Positions 1 to 6,444 of a stretch of DNA of 7,593 nt are shown here, piece by piece. The translations under genes were made by a program, and so were the position numbers. Source of the DNA: Campylobacter sp. (lineage in GTDB: Bacteria > Campylobacterota > Campylobacteria > Campylobacterales > Campylobacteraceae); contig JAGAZK010000009.1 of NCBI GenBank assembly GCA_017940085.1, positions 1 to 7,593 of the forward strand, written 5' to 3'. Numbering within the stretch: the stretch's first letter is position 1; every line of letters starts with the position of its first letter. The notes under the pieces were generated by a model. It saw nothing but the letters and a program-made list of their open reading frames with translations. It was not told where the DNA came from and did not search any database.

Positions 1-1
1 A

Positions 2-526
2 CCGACTTCAGATCATAAAATGGTCCAACAACTCGATGATGTTACTAAGGACTCAGAAGAAAAAGCTACACAAATGTTTGATCAATTAGATCTGATCAAT
101 AATTTCTTAGTAGATATTGAAAATGTCGCAAACGACAATAAAGTCGTAGTAGAAAGCAATATTGAACTTTTTAATAAATTGTGCGATAAATTTCCAAATG
201 TAGAGACATTTAAAGAAGCTTTGGATAAAAATAAAAAATTATTAGATGAAATTAGCGATATTATGACAAAAATTCAAGATGGTCAAAATGAAATTATGAA
301 TACTATGGATATGATGCAATATCAAGATATTCATCGTCAAAAAATAGAAAGAGTAATCAATGTCATGAGAGCTTTGAGCAAATATATGAATAGCTTATTT
401 GAAAGTAGTATTGATGATAAAAGTCGTGCTCCATCTGCTGTCCATATACAAGGCGATACAAGCACAGAAAGTGTTATGAGCGATGATGATATTGAAGCTT
501 TGATAAATTCTTTGGGCAAAAAGTGA
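2..526 (+). CDS. cheZ: CheY-P phosphatase CheZ, 5'-truncated by the window edge
   Basis: CheZ dephosphorylates phospho-CheY and so ends the flagellar switching signal in the cytoplasm. The frame is open to the window edge: codons before the ATG at position 20 read P-T-S-D-H-K without a stop, so that Met is probably internal and the true start is upstream. The sequence is almost entirely helical, as expected for the long CheZ four-helix bundle. The segment QYQDIHRQKIERV aligns with the E. coli CheZ motif QDLTGQ; its Asp (codon 326-328) and Gln (codon 338-340) keep the D-x3-Q spacing of the catalytic residues Asp143 and Gln147. After a disordered linker, the C-terminus SDDDIEALINSLGKK (from 479) resembles the CheY-binding tail of enterobacterial CheZ. 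The stop overlaps the GTG start of the next gene. The remote CheZ of epsilonproteobacteria is known from H. pylori HP0170; identity is confident because both active site and tail are present. Confidence 0.9.
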   Translation, partial: PTSDHKMVQQLDDVTKDSEEKATQMFDQLDLINNFLVDIENVANDNKVVVESNIELFNKLCDKFPNVETFKEALDKNKKLLDEISDIMTKIQDGQNEIMNTMDMMQYQDIHRQKIERVINVMRALSKYMNSLFESSIDDKSRAPSAVHIQGDTSTESVMSDDDIEALINSLGKK

Positions 527-1788
527 AAAAACCAGAACTTCTTGCACCAGCTGGAAATTTAACCAAACTCAAAATAGCTTTACAATATGGAGCTGACGCT
601 GTTTATGCGAGTGTAGGAAGTTTTTCTCTAAGAGCTAGATCTGGTAAAGAATTTGATTTAGAAAGCTTTGAAAAAGGAGTAAATTTAACGCACAAAAGCA
701 ATAAAAAATTTTACGCCACTTTAAATGCTTTTCCATTTAATGGACAACTTGAACCTATGAAAAAACATATCAAAAAAATGTCTGAATTTGGCGTAGATGC
801 CTTCATAGTAGCGACTCCAGCTGTTATGAAAATGGCAAAAGAAATCGCACCAAATACTGATTTGCATATTTCAACCCAAGCAAATATTATGAATTATTTA
901 GATGCCCAAATTTATCATGAAATGGGTGCTAGTCGTATAGTTGCGGCTCGTGAAATGAGCCTAAAAGACGCAGTTTTAATCAAAGAAAAATTACCAAATT
1001 TAGAAATAGAAGCATTTTGTCATGGCTCTATGTGTTTTGCGTATTCGGGTAGGTGTTTAATATCTGCAGTCCAAAGCGGTAGATTTAGTAATCGTGGAGC
1101 TTGTGCCAATGATTGTCGCTTTAAATATGAACTTTATGCTAAAAGCGATGAAAACAACACGCTTTTTAGACTCGAACAAAACGAAAATGGAACACATATT
1201 TTCAATTCAAAAGACTTAAATTTAGTCTCGCATATTGATGAAATAATCAAATCCCAAGCCATAGACAGCCTTAAAATTGAAGGTCGCACAAAAAGCGAAT
1301 ATTATGTAGCTTGTGCTACAAACGCCTATAGAAACGCTATTGATGACAGTATTGAGAATAAATTTAATGCACAAATTTACCAAAATGAGCTAAAAACACT
1401 CAAAAATCGCGGATTTACAGACGGATATTTAGTCGCTCGTCCTTTTGAGCGAACAAATACGCAAAATTTACTCACTAGTATTTCTAATGGCTCATCTCAA
1501 GTTCATGCTTTTAGCGAAGATGGGCTTCATTTTAGGGTCAAATTTAAAATAATTCCAAATGAAAATTATGAAATTTTTGCCCCAAAATCAGCTAAAATTC
1601 AAACAATCAAAAATGAAATTGGTGAAATTTTTAATCAAAATGGCAAATATTTTATGAAATTTAATAAAATTATATCATCTACAAACAAGGAATTTTCAGA
1701 AATTCATAGCGGAAATATAAATGAAATAAAAAGTCCTTGTGCAGTGCCTGAATTTAGTTTTTTAAGGAGAGAAATTGAGTTTTGTTAG
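523..1788 (+). CDS. U32-family protein, TrhP/YegQ-like (tRNA uridine hydroxylation)
   Basis: This 421-residue protein belongs to the U32 family, historically called peptidases. Characterised members of similar length (E. coli TrhP/YegQ, B. subtilis YrrN/YrrO) act in prephenate-dependent 5-hydroxyuridine formation at tRNA position 34, so this role is inferred here. The family signature E-x-F-x2-G-S-M-C-x4-G-x-C-x-I-S is intact at residues 163-181. Cys171, Cys178, Cys194 and Cys198 are the likely iron-sulfur ligands. The conserved LKIEGRTKSEYYVA block is at 250-263, and a smaller C-terminal domain follows. The start is GTG (523-525), overlapping the cheZ TGA as GTGA. It gives the family's usual opening KKPELLAPAGN and has no good Shine-Dalgarno, suggesting translational coupling to cheZ. 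The 3' end overlaps purE by 14 nt. RlhA is a less likely identity because E. coli RlhA is much longer. Confidence 0.88.
   Translation: MKKPELLAPAGNLTKLKIALQYGADAVYASVGSFSLRARSGKEFDLESFEKGVNLTHKSNKKFYATLNAFPFNGQLEPMKKHIKKMSEFGVDAFIVATPAVMKMAKEIAPNTDLHISTQANIMNYLDAQIYHEMGASRIVAAREMSLKDAVLIKEKLPNLEIEAFCHGSMCFAYSGRCLISAVQSGRFSNRGACANDCRFKYELYAKSDENNTLFRLEQNENGTHIFNSKDLNLVSHIDEIIKSQAIDSLKIEGRTKSEYYVACATNAYRNAIDDSIENKFNAQIYQNELKTLKNRGFTDGYLVARPFERTNTQNLLTSISNGSSQVHAFSEDGLHFRVKFKIIPNENYEIFAPKSAKIQTIKNEIGEIFNQNGKYFMKFNKIISSTNKEFSEIHSGNINEIKSPCAVPEFSFLRREIEFC
1764..1770 (+). promoter_or_regulatory. Strong Shine-Dalgarno fixing the TTG start of purE
   Basis: AAGGAGA lies inside the end of the upstream gene. 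Its GGAG core ends 5 nt before the TTG at 1775-1777. No ATG or GTG occurs in frame near here, so this site supports the unusual TTG start and an N-terminus (SFVSIIIGSKSD) that matches the first beta strand of PurE. Confidence 0.8.
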
Positions 1789-2275
1789 TATAATAATAGG
1801 GAGCAAAAGCGATTATGAGATCGCCACTGAAGCTGCAAAAATTTTGAGTTCATTTGGAGTTTCTTATGAATTGATAATTTCTTCAGCACATAGAAGCCCT
1901 GAAAGAACGAAAAATTATATAAAAGATGCCGAAAATCGTGGAGCTAATGTGTTTATTTGTATGGCTGGTATGGCGGCTCATTTAGCAGGAGCAGTCGCCG
2001 CAAATACGATAAAACCAGTAATTGGTGTGCCTATGGGTGGATCAGCAATTGACGGAGTAGATGCTTTGTATTCTACAGTGCAAATGCCAGCAGGTATCCC
2101 AGTAGCTACTCTTGCCATAGGAAAAGCTGGAGCTAAAAATGCGGCTTATTTGGCTATCCAAATTCTTGCTCTAAGCGATACAGCTTTGGGTATGAAATTG
2201 CTTGAAGACAGAGAAAAACAAGCTAAAAATTTAGAAGAAGATTCTAAAAAAATAGAAGTTTTATTGAAAGGTTAG
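1775..2275 (+). CDS. purE: N5-carboxyaminoimidazole ribonucleotide mutase (PurE class I)
   Basis: PurE converts N5-CAIR to CAIR in de novo purine synthesis in the cytoplasm, working with PurK, which is not in this window. The protein has 166 residues, the normal length for a single-domain class I PurE. The phosphate-binding G-S-K-S-D is at 9-13. SAHRSPE at 37-43 contains the catalytic His39 (equivalent to E. coli His45). AGMAAHLAG at 64-72 contains His69, and the conserved GVP lies at 84-86. The final 30 residues are a charged helix. The start is TTG, chosen because of the strong AAGGAGA upstream and because no other start gives the first strand. The gene overlaps its upstream neighbour by 14 nt and is followed after 2 nt by the next gene. 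Such a purine gene in a mixed-function operon is ordinary for Campylobacter. Confidence 0.95.
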   Translation: MSFVSIIIGSKSDYEIATEAAKILSSFGVSYELIISSAHRSPERTKNYIKDAENRGANVFICMAGMAAHLAGAVAANTIKPVIGVPMGGSAIDGVDALYSTVQMPAGIPVATLAIGKAGAKNAAYLAIQILALSDTALGMKLLEDREKQAKNLEEDSKKIEVLLKG

Positions 2276-2277
2276 TC

Positions 2278-2769
2278 ATGAAAACTTATCTTGAAATTGA
2301 AGAATTTTGCAAATTAGTGCATTTAAAAAGAGAAGTAGTCGATGATATGCTTTCTCGTGGAGCTTTGAAATCAAAAGAAGAAGGTGGCAAAATTTATATT
2401 GAAGCAAACGAAGGCTCTTTAAGCGTAGTTCCAAATATAAAAGAAGGCGAATTAATAAGCATAGAACAAGATCCAAGCTTAGTAAATTTGCCAGGAGCTA
2501 GTTTTGTCGAAAAAACAATAGGCACAATTTTAAATTTACACGAAAAAGTCTTAGGTGCTAAAGACGAAACTTTAGATGTCCTAAAAGACGAAAATAAATT
2601 TTTAAAAGAAGCTTTGTATTCTATGCAAGATCTATATGACGAAGATAGAAACACAGTGGAGACTTTGACCACTCAACTCAAACAAGCTCAAGAAGAGTTA
2701 GAATTCGTCAAACGAAAATACAAACTTATGTGGAACAAAGCAGTAGAAAATTATAATAAGGAAAATTAA
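2278..2769 (+). CDS. DUF3972-like protein: N-terminal HTH, C-terminal coiled coil
   Basis: This 163-residue protein of unknown function resembles, from memory, the DUF3972 family found in Campylobacter and Helicobacter; that assignment has not been searched. Residues 4-42 ([20 protein letters not shown], then [17 protein letters not shown]) look like a small MerR/excisionase-type winged helix-turn-helix, with a two-helix unit followed by a short beta wing. A linker spans about 43-70. Residues about 75-160 are a long charged amphipathic helix (for example [20 protein letters not shown]), predicted to form a dimeric coiled coil. There is no signal peptide, membrane segment or cysteine-rich motif. 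The ATG lies 2 nt after the purE stop, with AAAGG (2267-2271) 6 nt upstream. An HTH joined to a coiled coil would fit a dimeric DNA- or protein-binding factor, but this is only inference. Confidence 0.82.
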   Translation: MKTYLEIEEFCKLVHLKREVVDDMLSRGALKSKEEGGKIYIEANEGSLSVVPNIKEGELISIEQDPSLVNLPGASFVEKTIGTILNLHEKVLGAKDETLDVLKDENKFLKEALYSMQDLYDEDRNTVETLTTQLKQAQEELEFVKRKYKLMWNKAVENYNKEN

Positions 2770-3620
2770 TGACATTTAGCGAGTTAATACTCACTTTGCA
2801 AAATTATTGGCACGAGCAAGGTTGCCTAATCGTCCAGCCATACGATATGCCAAGTGGAGCTGGGACTTATCATCATGCGACTTTTTTACGAAGTATTGGA
2901 CCTAAGCCTTGGAGCGTGGCTTATGTAGCACCATCTCGTCGCCCGACAGATGGTAGATATGGCGAAAACCCGAATCGCTTGGGGTCGTATTATCAATTTC
3001 AAGTCCTAATAAAACCAAGTCCGGATAATATTCAACAATTGTATCTCAAAAGCTTAGAAAGACTCGGACTTGATCTAAAATCTCATGATATTCGTTTTGT
3101 AGAAGATAATTGGGAAAGCCCAACTCTTGGTGCTTGGGGGCTTGGTTGGGAAGTTTGGCTTGATGGTATGGAAGTTACGCAATTTACTTATTTCCAACAA
3201 GTTGGCGGCATACCTTGCGAACTAATTAGTGGCGAGATTACTTATGGAATTGAGCGACTTGCTATGTATTTGCAAGATGTAGATAGCGTGTATGATATTG
3301 TCTGGGACAATAAAAATGACAAAATAGTAACTTATGGCGATGTTCATCAAAGAAGTGAGTTTGAATTTAGCAAATATAATTTTGAGATTGCCGATACAAA
3401 AATGCTTTTTAATCAATTCGAACATGCCAAAAACGAATGCAAAAATATTCTCAAACACAAACTTGCACTTCCGGCGTATGATTATTGTATGCTTGCAGCC
3501 CATACTTTCAATGTCCTAGATGCCCGCGGTGCTATTAGCACGACCCAAAGACAAGATTATATTTTGCAAATCAGAGAACTTGCTAAAAGTTGCGCTTTGG
3601 TATATAGTGAAAATTTATGA
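2769..3620 (+). CDS. glyQ: Glycyl-tRNA synthetase alpha subunit
   Basis: GlyQ is the catalytic alpha subunit of the bacterial alpha2-beta2 glycyl-tRNA synthetase, a class II enzyme that activates glycine for tRNA-Gly. At 283 residues it is near the usual length of about 300. The family blocks are intact: [20 protein letters not shown] at 17-36, the motif 2 region [20 protein letters not shown] with [19 protein letters not shown] at 41-79, the [20 protein letters not shown] block at 114-133, and the motif 3-like [13 protein letters not shown] at 155-167. [18 protein letters not shown] near the end is also typical. The ATG shares its A with the upstream TAA stop, and AAGGA at 2758-2762 serves as ribosome binding site. 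The partner glyS is not adjacent: the next gene is Nif3-like. Separation of glyQ and glyS is, as far as I recall, normal in Campylobacterota. Confidence 0.97.
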   Translation: MTFSELILTLQNYWHEQGCLIVQPYDMPSGAGTYHHATFLRSIGPKPWSVAYVAPSRRPTDGRYGENPNRLGSYYQFQVLIKPSPDNIQQLYLKSLERLGLDLKSHDIRFVEDNWESPTLGAWGLGWEVWLDGMEVTQFTYFQQVGGIPCELISGEITYGIERLAMYLQDVDSVYDIVWDNKNDKIVTYGDVHQRSEFEFSKYNFEIADTKMLFNQFEHAKNECKNILKHKLALPAYDYCMLAAHTFNVLDARGAISTTQRQDYILQIRELAKSCALVYSENL

Positions 3621-4339
3621 AAATCGCCCAAATTTACTCCATATTAGATCAAATTGCACCATTTTGCGACCAAGAAGAATGGGATAATTCTGGATTATTG
3701 CTTGGCTCATTTGAAGATGAATTTGATGAAATTTATTTGAGCTTAGATTTAGATAGTGGCGTAATAAATTCTACTCCACCAAATACGCTTTTTATCACTC
3801 ATCACCCACTTATTTTCAAAGGTCTTAAAAACCTAAATCCAAATTTATACCCATCAAATTTAGTTTTTGAAATGATAAAAAAAGACCAAAAACTTATCTG
3901 TATGCATACAAATTTTGACAAACACGCACTCAATAAATTTGTCTTAAGCGAAGTTTTGGGATACAAAAAATTTGAACAAAATGATTTTGTGCTTAAATTT
4001 GAAGTAAATAAAAAATTTGATGATTTTGCAAATGAAATAAAAAATAAATTAAATTTAGACCACCTAAAAGTCGTAAAATCAAACGAATTTATCAAAACCG
4101 CTGCATTTTGCACAGGATCTGGGGCTGATTTGATTGGCTCATTTGAAGCAGATTGTTTTTTGAGTGGAGATTTTAAATACCACACAGCCTTGCAATGTTA
4201 TGAAAATAAGCTTAGTCTAATTGATATTACTCACTTTGCGAGTGAGCGATATTTTGGGGACTGCTTGGCAAAACTCTTGCAAAAAAATCAAGTTTTTGCT
4301 AAAATCACAAACTCAATCAATCCATTTTCTCAAATTTAA
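3617..4339 (+). CDS. Nif3-like dinuclear metal centre protein (YbgI/YqfO family)
   Basis: Nif3/YbgI proteins are toroidal hexamers with a two-metal site facing the central cavity. Their substrate is not established, and the common label 'GTP cyclohydrolase I type 2' is unreliable. The metal ligands can be matched to the E. coli YbgI set: His62-His63 in THHPLIFKG, Asp101 in MHTNFDKH, and His206 and Glu210 in [10 protein letters not shown]. Other family blocks are DNSGLLLG (23-30), CTGSGADLI (165-173) and LSGDFKYH (182-189). The length of 240 residues matches the short form without the inserted PII-like domain. The ATG overlaps the glyQ stop as ATGA and lacks a good Shine-Dalgarno, so translation is probably coupled. 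It lies next to the zinc-ribbon gene, 10 nt away; I recall this pairing being conserved in the epsilonproteobacterial order, but the functional link is unknown. Confidence 0.92.
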   Translation: MKIAQIYSILDQIAPFCDQEEWDNSGLLLGSFEDEFDEIYLSLDLDSGVINSTPPNTLFITHHPLIFKGLKNLNPNLYPSNLVFEMIKKDQKLICMHTNFDKHALNKFVLSEVLGYKKFEQNDFVLKFEVNKKFDDFANEIKNKLNLDHLKVVKSNEFIKTAAFCTGSGADLIGSFEADCFLSGDFKYHTALQCYENKLSLIDITHFASERYFGDCLAKLLQKNQVFAKITNSINPFSQI

Positions 4340-4343
4340 AGGA
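4338..4343 (+). promoter_or_regulatory. Shine-Dalgarno deciding the start of the zinc-ribbon gene
   Basis: AAAGGA overlaps the upstream TAA stop and ends 6 nt before the ATG at 4350. It selects that ATG over an in-frame ATG at 4221. The latter would add 43 residues that only re-read the end of the Nif3-like gene in another frame and show no family similarity. Confidence 0.85.
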
Positions 4344-4349
4344 AATTTA

Positions 4350-5324
4350 ATGAATAAATATTTAGAGCAATTAGTTAATTTATCAGAAATTGACAAACAA
4401 ATTGACAGCTATGTGCCTAGACTTGAAGCTATAAACAAAAATTTAAACGCCAAAAAAGACCAAATAGCTAAAATTGATGAACAAATCATTGTAATTGATA
4501 CCGAAATCACCGAAATCAAAGCTCAAATTTCAAGCACAAATATTCATATTGCTGAGTTTAATACAAAAATCAAAGAAATAGCCAAAAAATCAAATTCTGT
4601 AAAAACAGAAAAAGAAATCAAAGCACTAAATTTAGAAGAAGAGCTCGCAAAAGATCAATTAGAAGCTGCAAATGAAGAAATAATCAGACTTGAGCGAATT
4701 ATAGACACAAAAAATATCACAAAAGAAGATCTTCAAAACCAAAAATCTGCTCTTTTAGATGAATTATCAACTCTCCAAAATGATACAAATCAAGAAAAAC
4801 AAACAATAGAGCAAGAAAGAAGCGTGATTTACAAACAAAAAGAAGAACTTCTTAGCAAAATCAATCAAAAAATTCTTACATTTTATGAAAAAATTCGCAA
4901 ATGGGCGAAAAATACAGCTGTCGTGCCTGTAAAAAAACAAGCTTGTTATGGTTGTTTTATGAGAATCAATGACAAAACTCTTTTAAATGTCCAAAAAAGC
5001 GATGATATTGTTACTTGTCCGCATTGTGGTCGTATAATTTATAGCCAAGAGCAACCAAATCAACCAGTTGCTAAGATGACTACACCAAAAGCTACTAAAT
5101 CTGACACCAAACCAGCTACTAAAAAAACAACGAAATCAAGCACTACCAAAAAATCAACCACAAAAGTAGCCACCAAAACTACCGCTAAAACAGTAGCCAA
5201 AAAATCAACAAAAACTAGTGAAAAATCATCTAAAAAATCAGTTGCTAAATCCACAAGCGATAAAAAACCAGCTACTAAGAAATCAACCACAAAAAAACCA
5301 GCTACAAAAACTACCAAAAAGTGA
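4350..5324 (+). CDS. Coiled-coil C4 zinc-ribbon protein, HP0958/FlgZ-like, with Lys-rich tail
   Basis: This 324-residue cytoplasmic protein resembles H. pylori HP0958 (FlgZ), reported to stabilise the sigma factor RpoN, bind flaA mRNA and be needed for flagella. Residues about 1-185 are almost pure charged helix, consistent with the long antiparallel coiled-coil hairpin of that family. Residues 199-226 form a zinc ribbon with the C-x2-C pairs Cys199/Cys202 and Cys223/Cys226 (CYGC and CPHC). The expected family length (about 240-255 residues) ends near residue 240. Here it continues into an 81-residue Lys/Thr-rich low-complexity tail (244-324) containing 27 Lys, 24 Thr and only 3 acidic residues. 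The ATG at 4350 is preferred because of AAAGGA upstream and the family opening NKYLEQLVNLSEIDKQID. The TGA overlaps the GTG of waaA. The flagellar role is inferred from homology, and cheZ at the head of the same operon fits it. Confidence 0.87.
   Translation: MNKYLEQLVNLSEIDKQIDSYVPRLEAINKNLNAKKDQIAKIDEQIIVIDTEITEIKAQISSTNIHIAEFNTKIKEIAKKSNSVKTEKEIKALNLEEELAKDQLEAANEEIIRLERIIDTKNITKEDLQNQKSALLDELSTLQNDTNQEKQTIEQERSVIYKQKEELLSKINQKILTFYEKIRKWAKNTAVVPVKKQACYGCFMRINDKTLLNVQKSDDIVTCPHCGRIIYSQEQPNQPVAKMTTPKATKSDTKPATKKTTKSSTTKKSTTKVATKTTAKTVAKKSTKTSEKSSKKSVAKSTSDKKPATKKSTTKKPATKTTKK
5079..5321 (+). repeat. Degenerate repeat tract encoding the Lys/Thr-rich tail
   Basis: This A-rich low-complexity tract codes for residues 244-324 of the zinc-ribbon protein. 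The unit KPATKK/KPATK recurs at residues 254-259, 306-311 and 316-320. At DNA level, AAACCAGCTAC recurs at 5109-5119, 5265-5275 and 5295-5305. The tract also contains A7 runs at 5121-5127 and 5291-5297. Such composition favours length change by slippage or recombination between copies, and it creates spurious open frames on both strands. Confidence 0.8.
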
Positions 5325-6442
5325 TTTACACTCTAATTTCTTTTATAATTTATATTTTAGCATTGCCTTTTTTGGCAGTGCTAAGCTTGAGATCAAAATT
5401 TCACCAATCAATCCCAGCTAGGTTTTTTTTATTTGGCAATCCACGCCCAAAAATAACTAAATTTCACATTCACGCTTGCAGTCTTGGCGAAGTAGTAGCG
5501 ATTTCTCCGCTTATAAAAGCTCTACAAGATACAAGAATTAGCGTTATTACTCAAACAGGCTTTAAAAAAGCTGTGGAGTTGAGCAAAAATGTAAGATTTT
5601 TGCCATTTGAGTGTTTTTTGCCATTTTGGCTAAGTAAATGTGAAACTCTCATCGTATTTGAGACCGATCTTTGGATAAATTTGTTTAAAATAGCTAAAAA
5701 AAATGGTGCCAAAACTATACTTTTAAATGCTAGAATTAGCGATAAATCCTATAAATCATATTTTAGATTTAAATTTTATTATAAGTTTGTATTTGCAAAT
5801 ATCGATTTAGTCTTAGCTCAAAGCGAAACCGACAAGCAAAGATTAATAAATTTGGGTGCAAAAAATGTCAAAGTCGTAGGAAATATCAAATCAGCCAATT
5901 TGCCAAGCCCAAATAAAACATATCAAAAGCCCACAAAAAAAGTAATTACAATAGCTAGCTCCCATCAAAACGAAGAAAAACAAATTCTTTCAAAAATCAC
6001 TCTTAACGATGATGAAACGCTTTTTATCGCTCCAAGACACCCAGAAAGATTTAATGAAGTTGATGAAATAGCCACTAAATTTGCCACTAAATTTAATCTT
6101 AGTTATGAAAAAATGTCCCAAAACAAAGGACTTAAATCAAGAGTGATTTTAGTTGATTGTTTAGGAGAGCTTGTCAATATTTATGCTATTAGCGATATAG
6201 TCGTGCTTTGCGGAAGTTTTGAGAAAAATATCGGCGGACACAATCCAATTGAGGCAGCACAATTTGGCTGCGGGATTATCAGCGGAGAACATTATTTCAA
6301 TCAAAAACCGCTTTTTAGTGCAGTTAGTGGAATACAAATTGCTAAATATGATGATTTGACAAATTTAATTCATCTAAATTTGAGCTCCAAAATCACCAAT
6401 AAATGTGATTTTGACGAAGTATTAAGACAAATTAAGGATTAA
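5321..6442 (+). CDS. waaA: 3-deoxy-D-manno-octulosonic acid transferase
   Basis: WaaA (KdtA) transfers Kdo from CMP-Kdo to the lipid A precursor at the cytoplasmic face of the inner membrane, the first step of core assembly. The 373-residue protein begins with one hydrophobic anchor helix (about 3-22). HACSLGEVVA at 51-60 contains Glu57, aligning with the catalytic Glu of the family S-x-G-E motif. Further family blocks are FETDLWIN (113-120), NARIS (136-140), VGNIK (186-190), ASSHQNEE (212-219), APRHPERF (237-244) and CGSFEKNIGGHNPIEAAQFG (297-316), the last being the GT-B nucleotide-sugar site. It is shorter than the E. coli enzyme (about 425). The start is GTG inside GTGA with the upstream stop and no Shine-Dalgarno, so expression is probably coupled to the zinc-ribbon gene. 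Runs of T8 (5423-5430) and A8 (5696-5703) lie in the coding frame. Whether it adds one or two Kdo cannot be told. Confidence 0.94.
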   Translation: MIYTLISFIIYILALPFLAVLSLRSKFHQSIPARFFLFGNPRPKITKFHIHACSLGEVVAISPLIKALQDTRISVITQTGFKKAVELSKNVRFLPFECFLPFWLSKCETLIVFETDLWINLFKIAKKNGAKTILLNARISDKSYKSYFRFKFYYKFVFANIDLVLAQSETDKQRLINLGAKNVKVVGNIKSANLPSPNKTYQKPTKKVITIASSHQNEEKQILSKITLNDDETLFIAPRHPERFNEVDEIATKFATKFNLSYEKMSQNKGLKSRVILVDCLGELVNIYAISDIVVLCGSFEKNIGGHNPIEAAQFGCGIISGEHYFNQKPLFSAVSGIQIAKYDDLTNLIHLNLSSKITNKCDFDEVLRQIKD

Positions 6443-6444
6443 AA

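Noticed and set aside
1789..1794. TATAAT inside the start of purE as an internal promoter
   Set aside because: Perfect -10 hexamers also occur at 2752-2757 and 5344-5349; in DNA this A+T-rich they are expected by chance, and a start here would fall inside purE.
2394..2672. Minus-strand open frame of 92 codons opposite the DUF3972-like gene
   Set aside because: It is a shadow of a well-supported + strand gene with its own ribosome binding site and coiled-coil pattern.
2752..2757. TATAAT just before glyQ as a glyQ promoter
   Set aside because: Transcription from it would begin only a few bases before the ATG and would exclude the AAGGA ribosome binding site at 2758-2762.
4221..4349. In-frame upstream ATG that would extend the zinc-ribbon protein by 43 residues
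   Set aside because: It lies wholly inside the Nif3-like gene, the added residues show no family similarity, and a good Shine-Dalgarno precedes the ATG at 4350.
5060..5317. Minus-strand open frame of 85 codons rich in Val, Leu, Phe and Asp
   Set aside because: It is the complement of the Lys/Thr-rich repeat tract; absence of stops follows from that composition, and there is no ribosome binding site.
5218..5421. Plus-strand 67-codon open frame spanning the zinc-ribbon/waaA junction
   Set aside because: It is an out-of-frame reading of the low-complexity tail and the waaA start; the two real genes explain the sequence.
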